Position numbers and translations under genes: made by a program | Shown here: piece by piece, positions 24,221-36,764 of the stretch | Position numbering within the stretch: position 1 is the first letter of the stretch | How the letters are laid out: each line of letters begins with the position of its first letter | Assembly (NCBI GenBank): GCA_043228905.1 | Contig: JBHGNT010000011.1 | Coordinates: 14,756,001-14,820,000, forward strand | Length of the DNA stretch: 64,000 nt | Reading direction: 5' to 3' | From: Azolla caroliniana | Taxonomy: Eukaryota > Polypodiophyta | The notes under the pieces: generated by a model | What the model was told of the DNA's origin: nothing | What the model saw: only the letters and a program-made list of their open reading frames with translations | Databases searched by the model: none

Positions 24221-27200
24221 TCACCAAAACTTCCAGGCAAGAAAAAAGCTTGATTCAAGAATCTCTACCTCACCACTACATGACTCAATCTTCAAAGAAG
24301 CTAACTCATCAGCTCTTGTGACCCCAATGTTTATTATAACCAAAGGGATCCCTTTTTCACATGCTTTCCTTTCAAAATAGAAAAGACAATGAAAAGAGAA
24401 TGTCAATTAATCTATGAAAAATTATGTTATTCTTCTTTTTTTGAGAAAAAATGTCAATTATTCCATCTTTGATTATCTCATTAATCCTAAATATGTATAA
24501 AAATGAATTTAAGTGAAAGAATGTGTTACTTATCGATTGCAGTATCTCCTTAAATGTTAATTATTATCTCTCTACGAACATGTTGATACTAATCTCACAA
24601 ATTAGTAGGATTCAAATGCACAACCCATGGTTGGCAGCATTGTGAAGGTCAAGTTTATATTTTGTGATGCATGAAACATATAATATAACTTTGATTCCAT
24701 ACTGACTTGGCGAGACGAAAAGCTGATAGGACCATTAGCGACGATCCTACAACCAGAACCCCATCAGCACTGTCAATCATAGATAGTGATCTTTCTGCTC
24801 TTGACTTTGGAAGATTGTCTCCAAACAATACCACCTGAATATATATGAAATTTTAACTGTGAAAGGACAGTATTTTTCTGAATGGCACCAGTTACCCCAG
24901 CCCCCCCCAAAAAATATAAACTAAGAAATAGCAAAAAAGAACTAATTGAAGATACGATAAAATGTTAAATGTGAAAGACCAGAAGTTATTTTCTGATCAC
25001 CATGAGTTACCCCCCAACAATTATGACAAAAAAAAACTAACTGAAGATGCATCCAAACTTAAATGTGAAAGAACAAACTTTTTTCTAAACAATATCAGTT
25101 ACACAAAAATAAAAGTAAAACAAACCAAATGAAGATATATCAAATGTTAAATGTGAAAGAACCAAAACTATTTCTGATCAGCATCAGTTACTCCATCAAA
25201 AAGGAAAATTCTAAAATGAGTGCCAATAACAGGTGGAACCATGAACTAGGCTTACATTTGGTTTCAGCATGCCATTACATTGTTGACAGTCCGGTACATT
25301 GAACCGTCCTTCCCAGAAGCTTTCATCAATTTCTACATCCCCATCTGGGCGTTGCCGTATTCCAACATTTTGAATTTCCTCGCTATTTTCAGAAGCATCC
25401 ACTGCAGTTGCCCACTGATAAAATCAGGAATTCTATCTCAGTTCATGTTAAACCTTTTATCAATGAAATGCTGTGTGATAATACCAGAAATATTTTACCG
25501 CGAAAAGCAACATAAATTCAGCTTTAAATTAATGATAGAACTCAATCACCTTCATCATAATAAAATTATTCATATAATAGCATGAAAATTTCTATATTTT
25601 TATCCATTTATCTTATCTCTATTGAAACATTTCTGTAATAGGGAAGTTACAACCTCAGGATTTGTGGCCTTAATTCGATCTTGGAATTCTTGGCGACATA
25701 TCACATCACCACAATCCATACATACTACTTCATGGGTTGTACCATGCAATTCAAGAGGATTGCTTCCAGCACGGTGGTGCAACCTGCACATACAGTTTAA
25801 CAAAATCAGAAAAATAATTTATACGTACAAAAAGGATTCTAATAACCAAAGAGCATATCAAGTAACCTGTCAACATTTTGGGTTATAATGTTCTCAACAT
25901 ATCCCCTTGATTCAAGCTGAGCAATAGCTTTATGTGTTGGCCCTGGTTGAGCAAAGGCAAACCGTTTCCAGCCCACATAACTCCTAGCCCAATATCTCTT
26001 TCTATTTCGCTCTGAACGAAGAAATTCCTGAACTTGTGTGACGGATTTTTTTGTTTCTATTTGTTAATATTTTGCCTAGTTTAAATCAAAATTTATTTTT
26101 CTTCAACTAAATTAAATGATACATTGCTCTCCACATGCATGTATGCAGCCAAATTTTAAAATGTATAAAGAAAAGAAAACCTGGTGAGTTATTGGCTTGA
26201 AACCCTTACTGTATGCTCCATTGGGGCTGAAAGAAGAAATCAAACCAATAAAGTAAAGGGGTTACTCTCTCTTTTTGTAATCCAAATCGCATGTTTGTTA
26301 GATGCTGATATAAAATAATAAGGATTAGTTCTTTGTCAGAGCCCTTAAAACAAACACTGACAAAAATTGAAATAAAGTAAAGATAACAAAAGGTCGAACG
26401 ATTGAAATTGCTAGTATAAAAACTCATGAAAAGAAGTGGTGGCATTCAGTAGTTTTTGAAGAGTAAATGAACGCAAACCTCTGAACTCAAGGTTTTTTGA
26501 ACCAACAATAGTTTAATGCAGTAATAGTAAAGACATGAATAACAATGAGAAGTGCTGATGTTCAATAGTTATTTTCGAGTGAAATGAATGCTTATACAAT
26601 GTGGATGGAGAACAATGGGACTAAGAGTGGAATATGAAAGGTGAAAGTATGTGTAATACATATTAGCTAGATATTATATTGAGGGAAAAAGAGAATTACT
26701 ATCAACTCAGGGGCAGAGATGGTGGGATAGGTCAGGGGAAATGATGTGAAGGAAATGCAAAACCAGTAAGCTAACACGGTTTCCGGGTAATGATTGTGAC
26801 AGGATGCAGAAGGCACATGAGCATGTAATGAATGCCAGATAACCATTGTGAAAAGTTAAAAGAGTTACAACTTCATGCACATTTCATTAGAGCAAGAAAC
26901 ATACCTTCTATAGTCAGGGATACCTGATTCAGTGCTTATACCTGCTCCAGTTAAGATTGCAAGCTTCTTACTGTCATTCAATTTTTTTCAACAATTCAAT
27001 CCATTCATAAGATATCATTCCATTTCATTTCATGCCCTTATATGAGTAAGCATATAACATGCACATTTATACAAATGCATATATAAGAGTTCTACTTATG
27101 CAATAGCTTCGATGAATGCTTGTCAATGTGAACTGACTCATGAATGCATATTATTTATTTGCAAAAAAGAGAGAAATCAATTGTGCATATGAATACAGAA

Positions 27201-30200
27201 ATCGTAGAAACTGACAGTCTCACCTTCCCTGTAAAAACTTATAAAGAGAGGTAATCTCATCTATCTTGGGTGGAATACAAGCAGGAACAAAATGATAATT
27301 CTCCGGAGTCAATTTCACATCATTATTTGTGCTATAATTGTTGCACTGTGTGGTAGTCATCACCAATGAGGAGAAAATCTTGTTCCACTTAATATGTTTA
27401 TGATTACATGCTCCTACAAAAAAATATACATACAAGAGACATTATGTTATCTTCTTTGAAGGACTACAACAATACTTTTTCAACCAAGGCATGCCATAGA
27501 TTGTATCTATATGAAGTTCAAGGATATGAACGATACCAACTGACAGACATAAACAATACTATTCAATAGACAGACAATTATGAGAGTTATGATGAAGATA
27601 TAAACGATTTCTGAACACTAATAATGTTTTGTTGAAGCTTTGATCACACACCCTTTATACTATATGTCAAGGAGCAGTAATAAAAGATATAGCTCCTAAA
27701 TTTAGTTAAGGTAACAAGATGATGACTTGTCACTCAGGCTATCTGATATTTTATACACAGTATACACATTACTTGTTGCCTTTTTACTGTCTTTGGTGTA
27801 TCCATATCTCCAATTCCTGCCAGTATGTAGTGTTAACTAGAACACAATAGTGTGGATTGCCTTGATATAACTTGCCATTTCTCTAATTTCCTGTGTCATT
27901 TTGAATGTGAGTTCTTTTGCTGCACAAATGTTCTTTTTCATCATGAGATAATGCCAAATGGACAAAATTCTTCTCGATTCTTGCACTTATTCCATTGGAA
28001 AATTCATGTCTATATCTACATTTTACTTACAGTTCATCAAGTATGTAAATATTCATAATTTTGTTAAACTCATAGTCAAATATTGTACGTTATGCAGTTT
28101 TTATCCAATCCTTATGTTGTTCTCCATGACAAAATTTTCAAATGTAATCTCTTGTTAGGTCAGTCTCATAGATTATTTTCTCAGTCTCAGAATTTACTTT
28201 GTGCTTTTGTTGTTCTTCAAAAGTGAGACAAAATGTTCATATATAATATCTTGTTGAGTTTTAATAGGATATATATACTCTTGACTCTTAAAGATGTTAC
28301 CAGAATTTCTTTCTTTCAACCACCCATTATCGAGGTGCAATGCAAATGAAATAAAAGCATCTACGGACTGACCCATTCACCCATGCCATATTAAGTTCAC
28401 ATTGAATCCAACCTGGAGAGATATGCATCCTTACTAAGACTCTTACCACGGTTTTAATTAAATACCCTCTATCTGATGAATACAAGAACCCTTAATAGTT
28501 GTTAATTCTGCAATAGTTTTAGTTTAGGAAACCATTTCAGAAAAAGACTCTATTTTTATCATTTAAGTAATCCCTTCTAATGCCATCCTCGAGTTTCAAT
28601 AAACCAATGCTTACCTCGAAAAGCATACTTCAGTGTCAATGGACTCGCAAAAGACTTTGAGCTCTCCTGAAAAGACTAACTTAAAGCAAACAAATTCAGT
28701 TTTCGTCGTGATTCATTTTATAAACAAGTTCCTTTGTCTGATTACTATTCTAACGATTTTAAGACATCACTTTAAGCACAACAATTGAGTTTCAAAGCAT
28801 TTACGTCAAGATAATCACCATAAAAGAATTGTCCTCTTATTCTAAACTTTAAATTTGAAACTGTAAAGAATTTGTATACATCATTATCAGCACAGCAATG
28901 ATTTCCAAAACATCAATGTCAACCTAAACATCCATCAACATATCATCTCCTTGCTCTGTACCCCAAATATTTGTGTACATTTTCAACCCCAACAACCGAC
29001 AAGAAACATAGCTTTATTATGCCACATTAAACAACCATAAATGATCCACCTTCCAGGTCTACTCTGAAAATTTGGGAAAACCTAAAGAACCTTTATACCA
29101 TAACTTCCAGCTCTGTACTATCTTCCAACCCAGCTACGACATTCAAATCACTGATATCACGTGAAAGATGTCAGGCATTGAGGGAACAAGAGGGAAAGAA
29201 GATACCTAACGTTCCACCCTATCATGTGATCTATCACCACATAGATGGGTTCTTAAACCCTTGTACTATCAAGGTAACTATTTGGGTCACGACCTAGTAT
29301 CTAATGCTCATGAGTTACAGTCATTGTACTGAAATCAATCTTATCATTTATCTACACTTAAAAATGGGGAAAACCTCTCAATCAAGCTTGATAGTTTTAG
29401 ACAAATGACTACGTTGGGCACATCCTAGGACCTAAAGTTTTTCATATGTTACAACAAGGGCGATAGATAAATGACTGCAGTGGGCAAATTCTAGAATCAA
29501 ATGATTTTCATATACATGAAGCGAAACCGCTGAAAAGTATTATCTTCCTGATCTAGACTGAAATTTGAGTAACACACTCAACCAACCACCCGGAAGTGTA
29601 TCCAATTTATATAGCAAATTATTGTGATGATGGACAATTCTTAGGACCTAAAGGCCATACATGCATCACTACCATTTGTCCAGGCATCAATATGAAATGC
29701 TATAAATGCATTGACTTGTCAATGAAAAGTTATGATTGAGGAAGCCTCTCGACAAAACCAGAAGCATGCCTGGCTATGGTGAATCAAAGCACCTAAGCAT
29801 CTACATCACCCACATATCATACCTATCATATTTTGTTTCCTTTAATCTCTTTATTCACGTTTTTCCAGACATACTCCTCATTTTTTGCTATAATTTTCCT
29901 TGTTTCAATTATTTTCTTTCATTTCCTCCCATTGTTTTATCACAGTTCCTTTGTTTTGGGAAACAAGGTTTTACATTGAGTGTAGAGAAAATGAACAATC
30001 TAGAGTTTGTTAAACGCAGTGGACTGGGGGAGAATTTCTGATGGACGATAGGGTTGAAGAATCCACTGTGTTTTACTTCCTAAATCATGTAGCAGAAGAT
30101 ATGAAGCTTTAAAAACAGACAGCATCACGCATCCGGGGGGGGGGGGGGGGGGGGGGGTTAGGTTAAAAAAGAAATATATGAAAAACGAACTGAATGAAAT

Positions 30201-30254
30201 GCTTCGAGACAGGGATCTGGGAATTTGGCTTACCTTAGCAAAATGCAGAGCCAT
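24221..30254 (-). CDS. SRT2: SRT2-type NAD-dependent protein deacylase (sirtuin), ten exons
   Basis: Exons (transcript order): 30,254-30,234; 28,666-28,615; 27,413-27,224; 26,970-26,905; 26,226-26,181; 26,027-25,867; 25,783-25,654; 25,414-25,256; 24,834-24,707; 24,368-24,221. All junctions are GT-AG and the phases sum to 1,101 nt, 366 residues plus stop. Sirtuins remove acyl groups from lysine using NAD+; SRT2 in other plants is mostly mitochondrial, with nuclear roles proposed. Visible motifs: TGAGISTESGIPDYR (about 95-109) for NAD binding; QNVDRLHH with catalytic His181; zinc cysteines C200, C203, C265 and C268; GSSL and NIGVTRAD near the C-terminus. The exon 9 donor (GTCAGT) is slightly off consensus. 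Exon 1 is only 7 codons and the N-terminus is short, so an upstream alternative start is possible. Confidence 0.9.
24860..25195. repeat. Diverged minisatellite in SRT2 intron 8
   Basis: Four units start with TGAAAG at 24,860, 24,972, 25,065 and 25,154 (spacing 112, 93 and 89 bp). Each contains a TTTTCTGA/AATCAG-like block, AGTTAC and GAAGAT. They are imperfect copies, between exons 8 and 9. Confidence 0.7.
30135..30157. repeat. Homopolymer of 23 G in SRT2 intron 1
   Basis: An uninterrupted run of G on the plus strand (C on the coding strand) in otherwise AT-rich sequence. Such long poly-G is rare in plant nuclear DNA and hard to sequence, so its length is uncertain. Confidence 0.85.
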
Positions 30255-31202
30255 TTCCCAAAAGAGGTATCACGAATGCAAGGCATTCATCTCATGGTAT
30301 GGATAAAAGGGCATCAATCAATCATATATAATCATCTTTATCTCAAGCCTCCATGGATCTTGAGAGGCAGAGATCTATCTAAATTCATTGTGGTGTTACA
30401 AAATTGAGGTTGTTATGTACTGAAATCATTATGTGTAAAAGCGAACAATCTTTCGATTCATCATCGGGCGAGGGGGGATCAGAAATGTTCCGATCCCCCA
30501 ACACATTGATTCGTGAGATTCTCGCCGGACTTCCATGGATGGATTATTTAATCGCGTCTACCGTTTTCGACAAAGAAAAGGTTAGAATTTGCATTTCCGA
30601 ACCAACCAATTGTGGTAGAGGTTTTGCATATTACCTTGGGGCAGGGTTTCTTTCCTATGCATTTCTCTACTTCTCATGACCGGGGCTACCTCTCAAATAT
30701 ATACTCCTTCCACCTTCCAGACATTTCGATTCAATCCATGAACAACGTGTGAATAAATATATTACATATTTATGGATTCCGATCAGTGACCCGAGGTATT
30801 AGCTGGAATGGCTTGTAGGTAGATTAGATAGGAGGTTTTTCGTCGTGTTTGTCCTCGTAGGTTACATTCGGCACATGGTGGTGTGGTGGTGTGGTGGGGG
30901 GGAGCGAAAGTTGAAAGGAGCATTTTTCACGTAGTGTGTGAAGTTGGTGACTCTTTTCTTTTAAGTGCTTCAGAATTTCACTAGATGAATGAATGTGTAC
31001 GAGTGAGAGTGTCCCTTGTGATTGAGACAGAGATAGGTATATATATGTGTGTGTAGGGATAGGTCTTAAAGGCTAAAAGGATGCGGGATAAGGCAAAAGT
31101 TGAATGTGATAAGAGGATTGAGGGGAGAACCTTCCTTCGTTTTTAAAGCTAGCTATTTGACACTAAACTTACTATACCTAGGCATGCCAAAGTTTTGAGA
31201 AA
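30255..31202. other. Upstream region of SRT2; no confirmed gene
   Basis: Probably holds the SRT2 promoter and 5' UTR. A plus-strand frame from the ATG at 30,431 to 30,679 (82 codons) matches nothing I recognise. It overlaps a GC-richer patch that may be the divergent promoter or an untranslated exon. (GT) and GTGTGGTGG short repeats occur near 30,880 and 31,040. Confidence 0.4.
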
Positions 31203-31413
31203 AAACGATGTTCGAGAGCACAAGAGGAAATGAGAGAAAGCAAATAATAATAGAGAACAAGAGGAATGAAGAAAGCAAAGAATACATAGAGAACAAGATG
31301 AATGAAGAAAGCAAAGAAATGGACCAAAAATGTCTTGAACAAGAGGAAATGAAGAAAGCAAATAATACATAGAGAACAAAAAGGAATAAAGGGAAAAAAA
31401 TCAAAGAATGGAC
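31203..31413. repeat. A/G-rich imperfect tandem repeat beside tRNA-His
   Basis: A unit containing AGAACAAGAGGAATGAAGAAAGCAAA recurs about four to five times in diverged form, directly downstream of the tRNA on its transcribed strand. GAATGGACTAAAAAG next to the tRNA has a near copy at 31,315 (AAATGGACCAAAAATG). Confidence 0.65.
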
Positions 31414-31414
31414 T

Positions 31415-31419
31415 AAAAA
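31415..31419 (-). terminator. RNA polymerase III terminator of tRNA-His
   Basis: AAAAA on the plus strand, read as TTTTT on the minus strand, one base after the tRNA 3' end. This is the standard Pol III stop signal. Confidence 0.85.
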
Positions 31420-31420
31420 G

Positions 31421-31492
31421 TGTGGCTGCTGGGATTCGAGCCCAGGTCTCCACGGCCACAACGTGGAATTCTAACCACTAAACTACAGCCAC
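31421..31492 (-). tRNA. tRNA-His (anticodon GTG)
   Basis: 72 nt. Minus strand begins GTGGCTGTAG and ends CCCAGCAGCCACA, discriminator A included. Acceptor stem GTGGCTG/CAGCCAC is fully paired. Anticodon stem CCACG/CGTGG encloses loop TTGTGGC (anticodon GTG). The T arm has a GGCTCGAATCC B box. A T5 terminator follows and a CAA motif lies directly upstream (TCATCAA), as is usual for plant tRNA genes. No intron. All features of an active gene. Confidence 0.96.
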
Positions 31493-33111
31493 TTGATGAT
31501 TTAACACTTAATAAAAAAATATTTGTCTATTAAAATTAACACAAAATATCAATTTAATCGATAAGAAAATACACACGAGCCACAATGACATGAGTTTGAT
31601 CGATGGTTTTGCACCTCGAAAACTAGAGCATATATGTATATACCTTCCTTCTCAAACTTTAGCGGTGATTTCTTAACATTGCGAATAAATGCATGCTTCA
31701 ATCAACAATCAAACACTATGGAGATTGAGTGATATAATCACACACAAGCATCCATGTAAGGAAGAGTTAGTGAACGCATTAAAAAATATACGCAAAGAGC
31801 ATGCCCCCAATCACAACTCTAGGAATGTGCACTCCATGCAAGTAATTTCTAATCAAACAAAACCAACAATGTGGGATGAACCGAAAGCTCTGTGCTAAAA
31901 CATTCTTCGTAGCGCATCTATCAAGTAACAAATGAACTCATAATTGGAATGTAACAACTACACTATTAAAACATGCCATAAACTACACCTTGCATTCATC
32001 TACTCATTAAATCGATATCACACTCAGATACAACATATTGCTAAGAAAACCAAATGGCCTCCTTATGTAAGCAGCTAATTTCAATCAAGACAAAGAGAAT
32101 AATAGGATGTGTTAAGCATACACTACACTCGTGACCAAATAAGAAAAGGCATCACACATCAATTGCTTAACCAATTCTCACCTGTCATGAATGAGGGTTA
32201 CTACCTAATGCACATAGTATAAAACATAGCCAAATTAATATTGTCAATGGAGCATGTAATGAAAATTTCTAAGCAACTTACATGCATCCACAAATACATA
32301 CATCATCTACCAAGTTATCACAAGGTCTCAATGCTATAAACAAGTTTTCCCACACACAAAAAACTCAACATTGCACTTGGGCTAGTTCTAGCCATGGAGA
32401 CAATATACACTAATCAATAACTTTTTGAGCCCACAATGGAAACACTATTGGGATGGTAATTAAATTGCTAGCTGTAAGCCATTGTGTCAAAGTAAAAGAA
32501 GAGGGCAACAAGAGAATAACACCTTCTGGTGACAACCATTATCGTCATGAAGCGTGCCAAATTTGAAAAACCTAAACCCTAATACCTTGTTTAGAGGGAT
32601 AATAGTTTCTCTAAATTAAAGGGAAAAACTTTTGGAACATCTGGGAAAACAAAGGAAAAATACACAATATTTTTGTGAGTTTCCTAGATCAAATAGTGGA
32701 GCCATCCTTAAATAGCACATGTTGGTGCCAAAACTCTTGCAAATCTTACCAATGATGTTTGCAGTTAACCACGTGTGGTTTTGACCATTAGTTCATATTC
32801 ATCTTCTCCATGTATAAAATTTTCCTAAAACTTTTCAACAAAATCCCAACACCATCAGTAAATCTACCATATCAATTTCTTGGACAACTCTATTGGCAGC
32901 ACATTATACAAAGCCTGATGTAATATCCAGGCTTTGAACGAATAATCAAATGTTGAAGAACTCTAATACTTGAGAGTCCTCAAATAATTAAGCATATTTA
33001 CCTGTCATTTTTGCATGTACCTATACATACATAGATAGACCGACAGATAGATAGATAGATAGATATATGCAGGTATACATGATACAACACTTGTTTCAAC
33101 TTTGGTTTAGC
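31493..33111. other. AT-rich intergenic sequence, no gene seen
   Basis: Between tRNA-His and the 3' end of the DUF1350 gene. Only a short GATA-type microsatellite at 33,044-33,066. No coding or RNA gene recognised. Confidence 0.55.
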
Positions 33112-36100
33112 TCATAGAAACTTATCGAACCAGTTTGACACATTGGTTATAGTGTCACGAATCTCAGTTAATGCAAAAGTACGAAAGACCTGCCCGACTG
33201 CATCGACCGGAGTATACACTTTCCCAATTTCCCATTTTATATCCTGTATAGAAAAACATGGAAAATGTTACCTTCAGGAATTGATGTTACCCTCATTTGC
33301 ACACAATTAATTAACCTGGAGACTGAAAGCAAATGTGTCCCTTAATGTACATACTAATTGAATAAGTTTAATTTTGGTTTTCATCAAAAAAATGCACTAT
33401 ATAAAAATATATTATTTTATTAAATACATTTATATCATTCTCATATATTTCCTATTTGACTCTGTACAAACTTCCTGAATGATGGATCTTGTTGATGGTG
33501 ACCAACTAAAACCCCCGAATAAAAAAAATACCACAATAGCTCAAAAAATATATATTTTGGTCAGAGTTTTATTTCTGTTTGATGATATTTTCATTTGCTT
33601 CACACCCATTCTGTTGGTTAAGGAAAACGATAAGAACTGTGTGTTGATTATCGTAACTAGACTTTTTAAAGAACCAAATATTGGTGTATTATAACTGTAT
33701 CATGCAGCTAAATGGAGACGTGACTATATGAAAATTTAGCTCTCAATCGACAGATTCAAGATGTGGAATGTGTGTGTGTGTTGAAAGTTTGTATGTATAC
33801 TCTATGTTTGATAAATGATGATAAAAGACGTACTTAGCATGTTATTGGTTTTCTGTTTTTCTATTGTTACTTTTGAATTTAAACAAGTTTTACCTGTACA
33901 CAAGGTGTGATATGATTTCCGTTGATTGTGATCTTTTCTAGGCTTCCATTTATCATTCCAATCCGAGGTTTCAAGATCTCCTCTATGATATCACTCTCAT
34001 CGATGGCATCAACACTATATTTTACCTGTTTTAAGAATACCATAAATCAACAATCGTTTTTACAAGATGTATATGCGAAAACAAAGCTTTTACCATTTCC
34101 AAATATCTTTTTCCCACTTACATTTTAAATAGAAAAAAAAAAAAGCTCAACATAAATTCGCTAGAAAAAAACAAGATGTTACCAATAGAGTATTCTGAAC
34201 ACTGTATTGACTCTCTATTGCCTTCCTGTTTTCACTTGGGGATGGAGAAAATTCAGAAATTCCTCTGGTTACCTACAACACATAAATATCAATTCAAGTA
34301 TATACAATATTATATCTCAACTATGAGACTGTCATATGTCTCCATCAATTTGGTTTGTAAAAAATTTGGGACATTTATGGTTTCTCCCTATTTCCTAAAG
34401 AATGCATAAACTTTTCTAAAATAGCCATATAGTCAATCACAAACATAGAATTAACAACCTGATCAAGAACCTTCGGAATTTGATCAACAAATCTTTGAAG
34501 AGATTGTAAACTCTCCTTGTCATATTGAGGAAGAAGAACAGGTGTTGCTCTCTCCAATAAACCATTGAATGAATCTCCTACAGAGATATTATCCGGGCCA
34601 AAAAACATGTATAATCAGAAATTTTCGACCATGTGATGTTAAATTTAGAAAATTATCTCAATTATGTGATATTGCTAAATTAGCTTTGTGTTTTATGCAA
34701 AACTTCATGACTACATTAGCATGGAACAGTAAACTCAACTAACAAATGCAAAGATCAATTTTGATGATACCTGGAAAACTCTTTGTAATATTAGCAAGAG
34801 GAGTTGTTGCAATCACAGGCGCTAATTGTGCTGTTATAGGGCCAAGCTACATTAATGAAGATTTAATCAACAATATAATTAGCAAGATGTGTGTGTGTGT
34901 GTGTGCACGCGCGCGTGTGTGTATATGCCATGTAACAAAGATAAAAAATTAAAGAGGCAATGCCAATTGAAGGTGCTTCAAAGTAAAAATACAATGTGAT
35001 GATTGATGCCTTGAAATCTTATTTTACAAATATATCACAATGACTCAAGTATACTTCTAGGGAAAGTAATTTAGAAAGAAGGAAATGGTAACATCTTTTA
35101 AGAAGCCAAAATGGCCAATGACACCAAACAAGAGGTTGCAGCTTTAAATGTTTGTCTCATCTTAGAGAAAGAGAAAAAAATAGTAGAACAAAGAAAGTAA
35201 AGATATAATAACCCAAAGACAGAAAGAATTTCGCAAAAAAAAGAGTTCACTGATTGAATTGCCTTTCTAAAAGATGGACTATTATGGAATACCTGCTCAA
35301 AGTAAGGGACAGCATCAGCTGCAGGTTTGTTATTGAATGAAATAACAGCATTCGCCTGTGAGCAACATAATAGCAAAAACTCATAACCTAATACAAGATA
35401 TCCGAGAAAACATTGTTCAACATGGAGAATGAATGACCTTTGATGTAAACAGATATGTTAGATCGGAAATTTACTATATAAAGTTTTTGACAAGAAAATT
35501 TTCACCGACCAAAGGAAGACCATCGGGAATAATGCAGCCAATCAGCAATTGCAATAAAGCACCATTACTGAAAATCCCAAAAAATGATAAGCATGAGTAT
35601 CCATCAATCATAATGTACCAATGTTTGTGTCTGTGGATAAGATACCTTTCATAAGACAAAATATTAGAATTGGCTTTCATAAACTAATAGTTTTGTTTTG
35701 GTCTAACCCATCTATAGACACACCTATGCCCAACACTGAAGATCGGAAGCTTTGCGATATCCTCAGGACTCAAATTGGGAAGTGAGATTTCCCCATTGAT
35801 AAGGGATGTTCTGCACTGCTGAAACTTTCGATGCACGGATTCAGCAGCGACAATATGTTCGAATGTCACGTCATATGGTGTTGCTATAACCACAAAATCC
35901 TGCTGGTTCAGAAGCTCAATAAACAACCTGTTGATGAAAAGCAGGCCATCAGCAAAAAAAACTCAGATTTTGTCAATTAATACAATATACATCATGTTAC
36001 CCTGGATATATATCAATTAATACATTTTCATTCAATTAGGGTTTAGGACGTGAATTTCCATGGATTAAGAGAAAGAATCCTTTACAATCATCGAAACAGA

Positions 36101-36764
36101 AACAAATCATTTCAAAAAGTGGAGGCATCTGCGTCTAATATCACCTCCATAATTGTGAAATAGAGTACCTAAAACACTAGATAGAGAAGGAAAAACAAAT
36201 CCTAAAGGCAGGCAAACGGTGAACAATGAATACAAATCGAATTAGAGTAGTAGGATTTAGACAATACTCCGAAAAAAAAGACCCCTGACTTTTCTTTTCA
36301 AATATTTCCTGGAATGTGACAGGGCAAATGATGAGTTGGCCAGAAATATTGTTCAAAATGGCACATGAACTTGAGCAAAAACGGGGGGGGTTGAGATGAC
36401 AATCAAATCAAATATAGATTGCTAGAGTTTCGAGGATTTATTATTTTTCTTGACCTAGAGCATACCTGTAAGTAGCTTCAGGGACAGCTCCAATGAAAGC
36501 TCCGCCTATGAAGTGAATAATACCACGAGGAGGCGTTCTGGGTCTGTGAACAGATGGGAAAACAAGGGACTCTGAAACCCTTGTGTATCCATTCTTAGGA
36601 ATTGAGGCAGAAACCTTAGAAAATGATGGTGATGCTGCTGATGCTGCTGATGATGTCGATGATATTGGTGTTACAGAGCCATGGAAACCATGATTGTATC
36701 TGAGATTAGGGTTCCATGGCTGAGCAAATGATGGTTTTGGGCAGTAATTAGCTATGGAACACAT
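33112..36764 (-). CDS. DUF1350 family protein (alpha/beta-hydrolase-like), nine exons
   Basis: Exons (transcript order): 36,764-36,466; 35,927-35,724; 35,567-35,510; 35,355-35,293; 34,846-34,771; 34,577-34,459; 34,272-34,183; 34,025-33,894; 33,243-33,112. Every intron is GT-AG and the phase closes at 1,173 nt, 390 residues. After a Ser/Ala-rich N-terminus that looks like a plastid transit peptide (about 1-70) comes the family core: PRGIIHFIGGAFIGAVPEATYR, VVIATPYDVTFEH, then FSVGHSNGALL with a nucleophile-elbow-like G-H-S-N-G (Ser168). AVISFNNKPAADAVPYFEQ and GPITAQLAPV follow. The family occurs in plants, algae and cyanobacteria; its reaction is not established, and hydrolase activity is only suggested by the elbow. 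The exon 3 donor (GTCGGT) is weak but needed for phase. Confidence 0.9.

Noticed and set aside
30431-30679. Plus-strand frame of 82 codons upstream of SRT2
   Set aside because: No recognisable domain, no splice context that can be confirmed; more likely promoter or UTR sequence.
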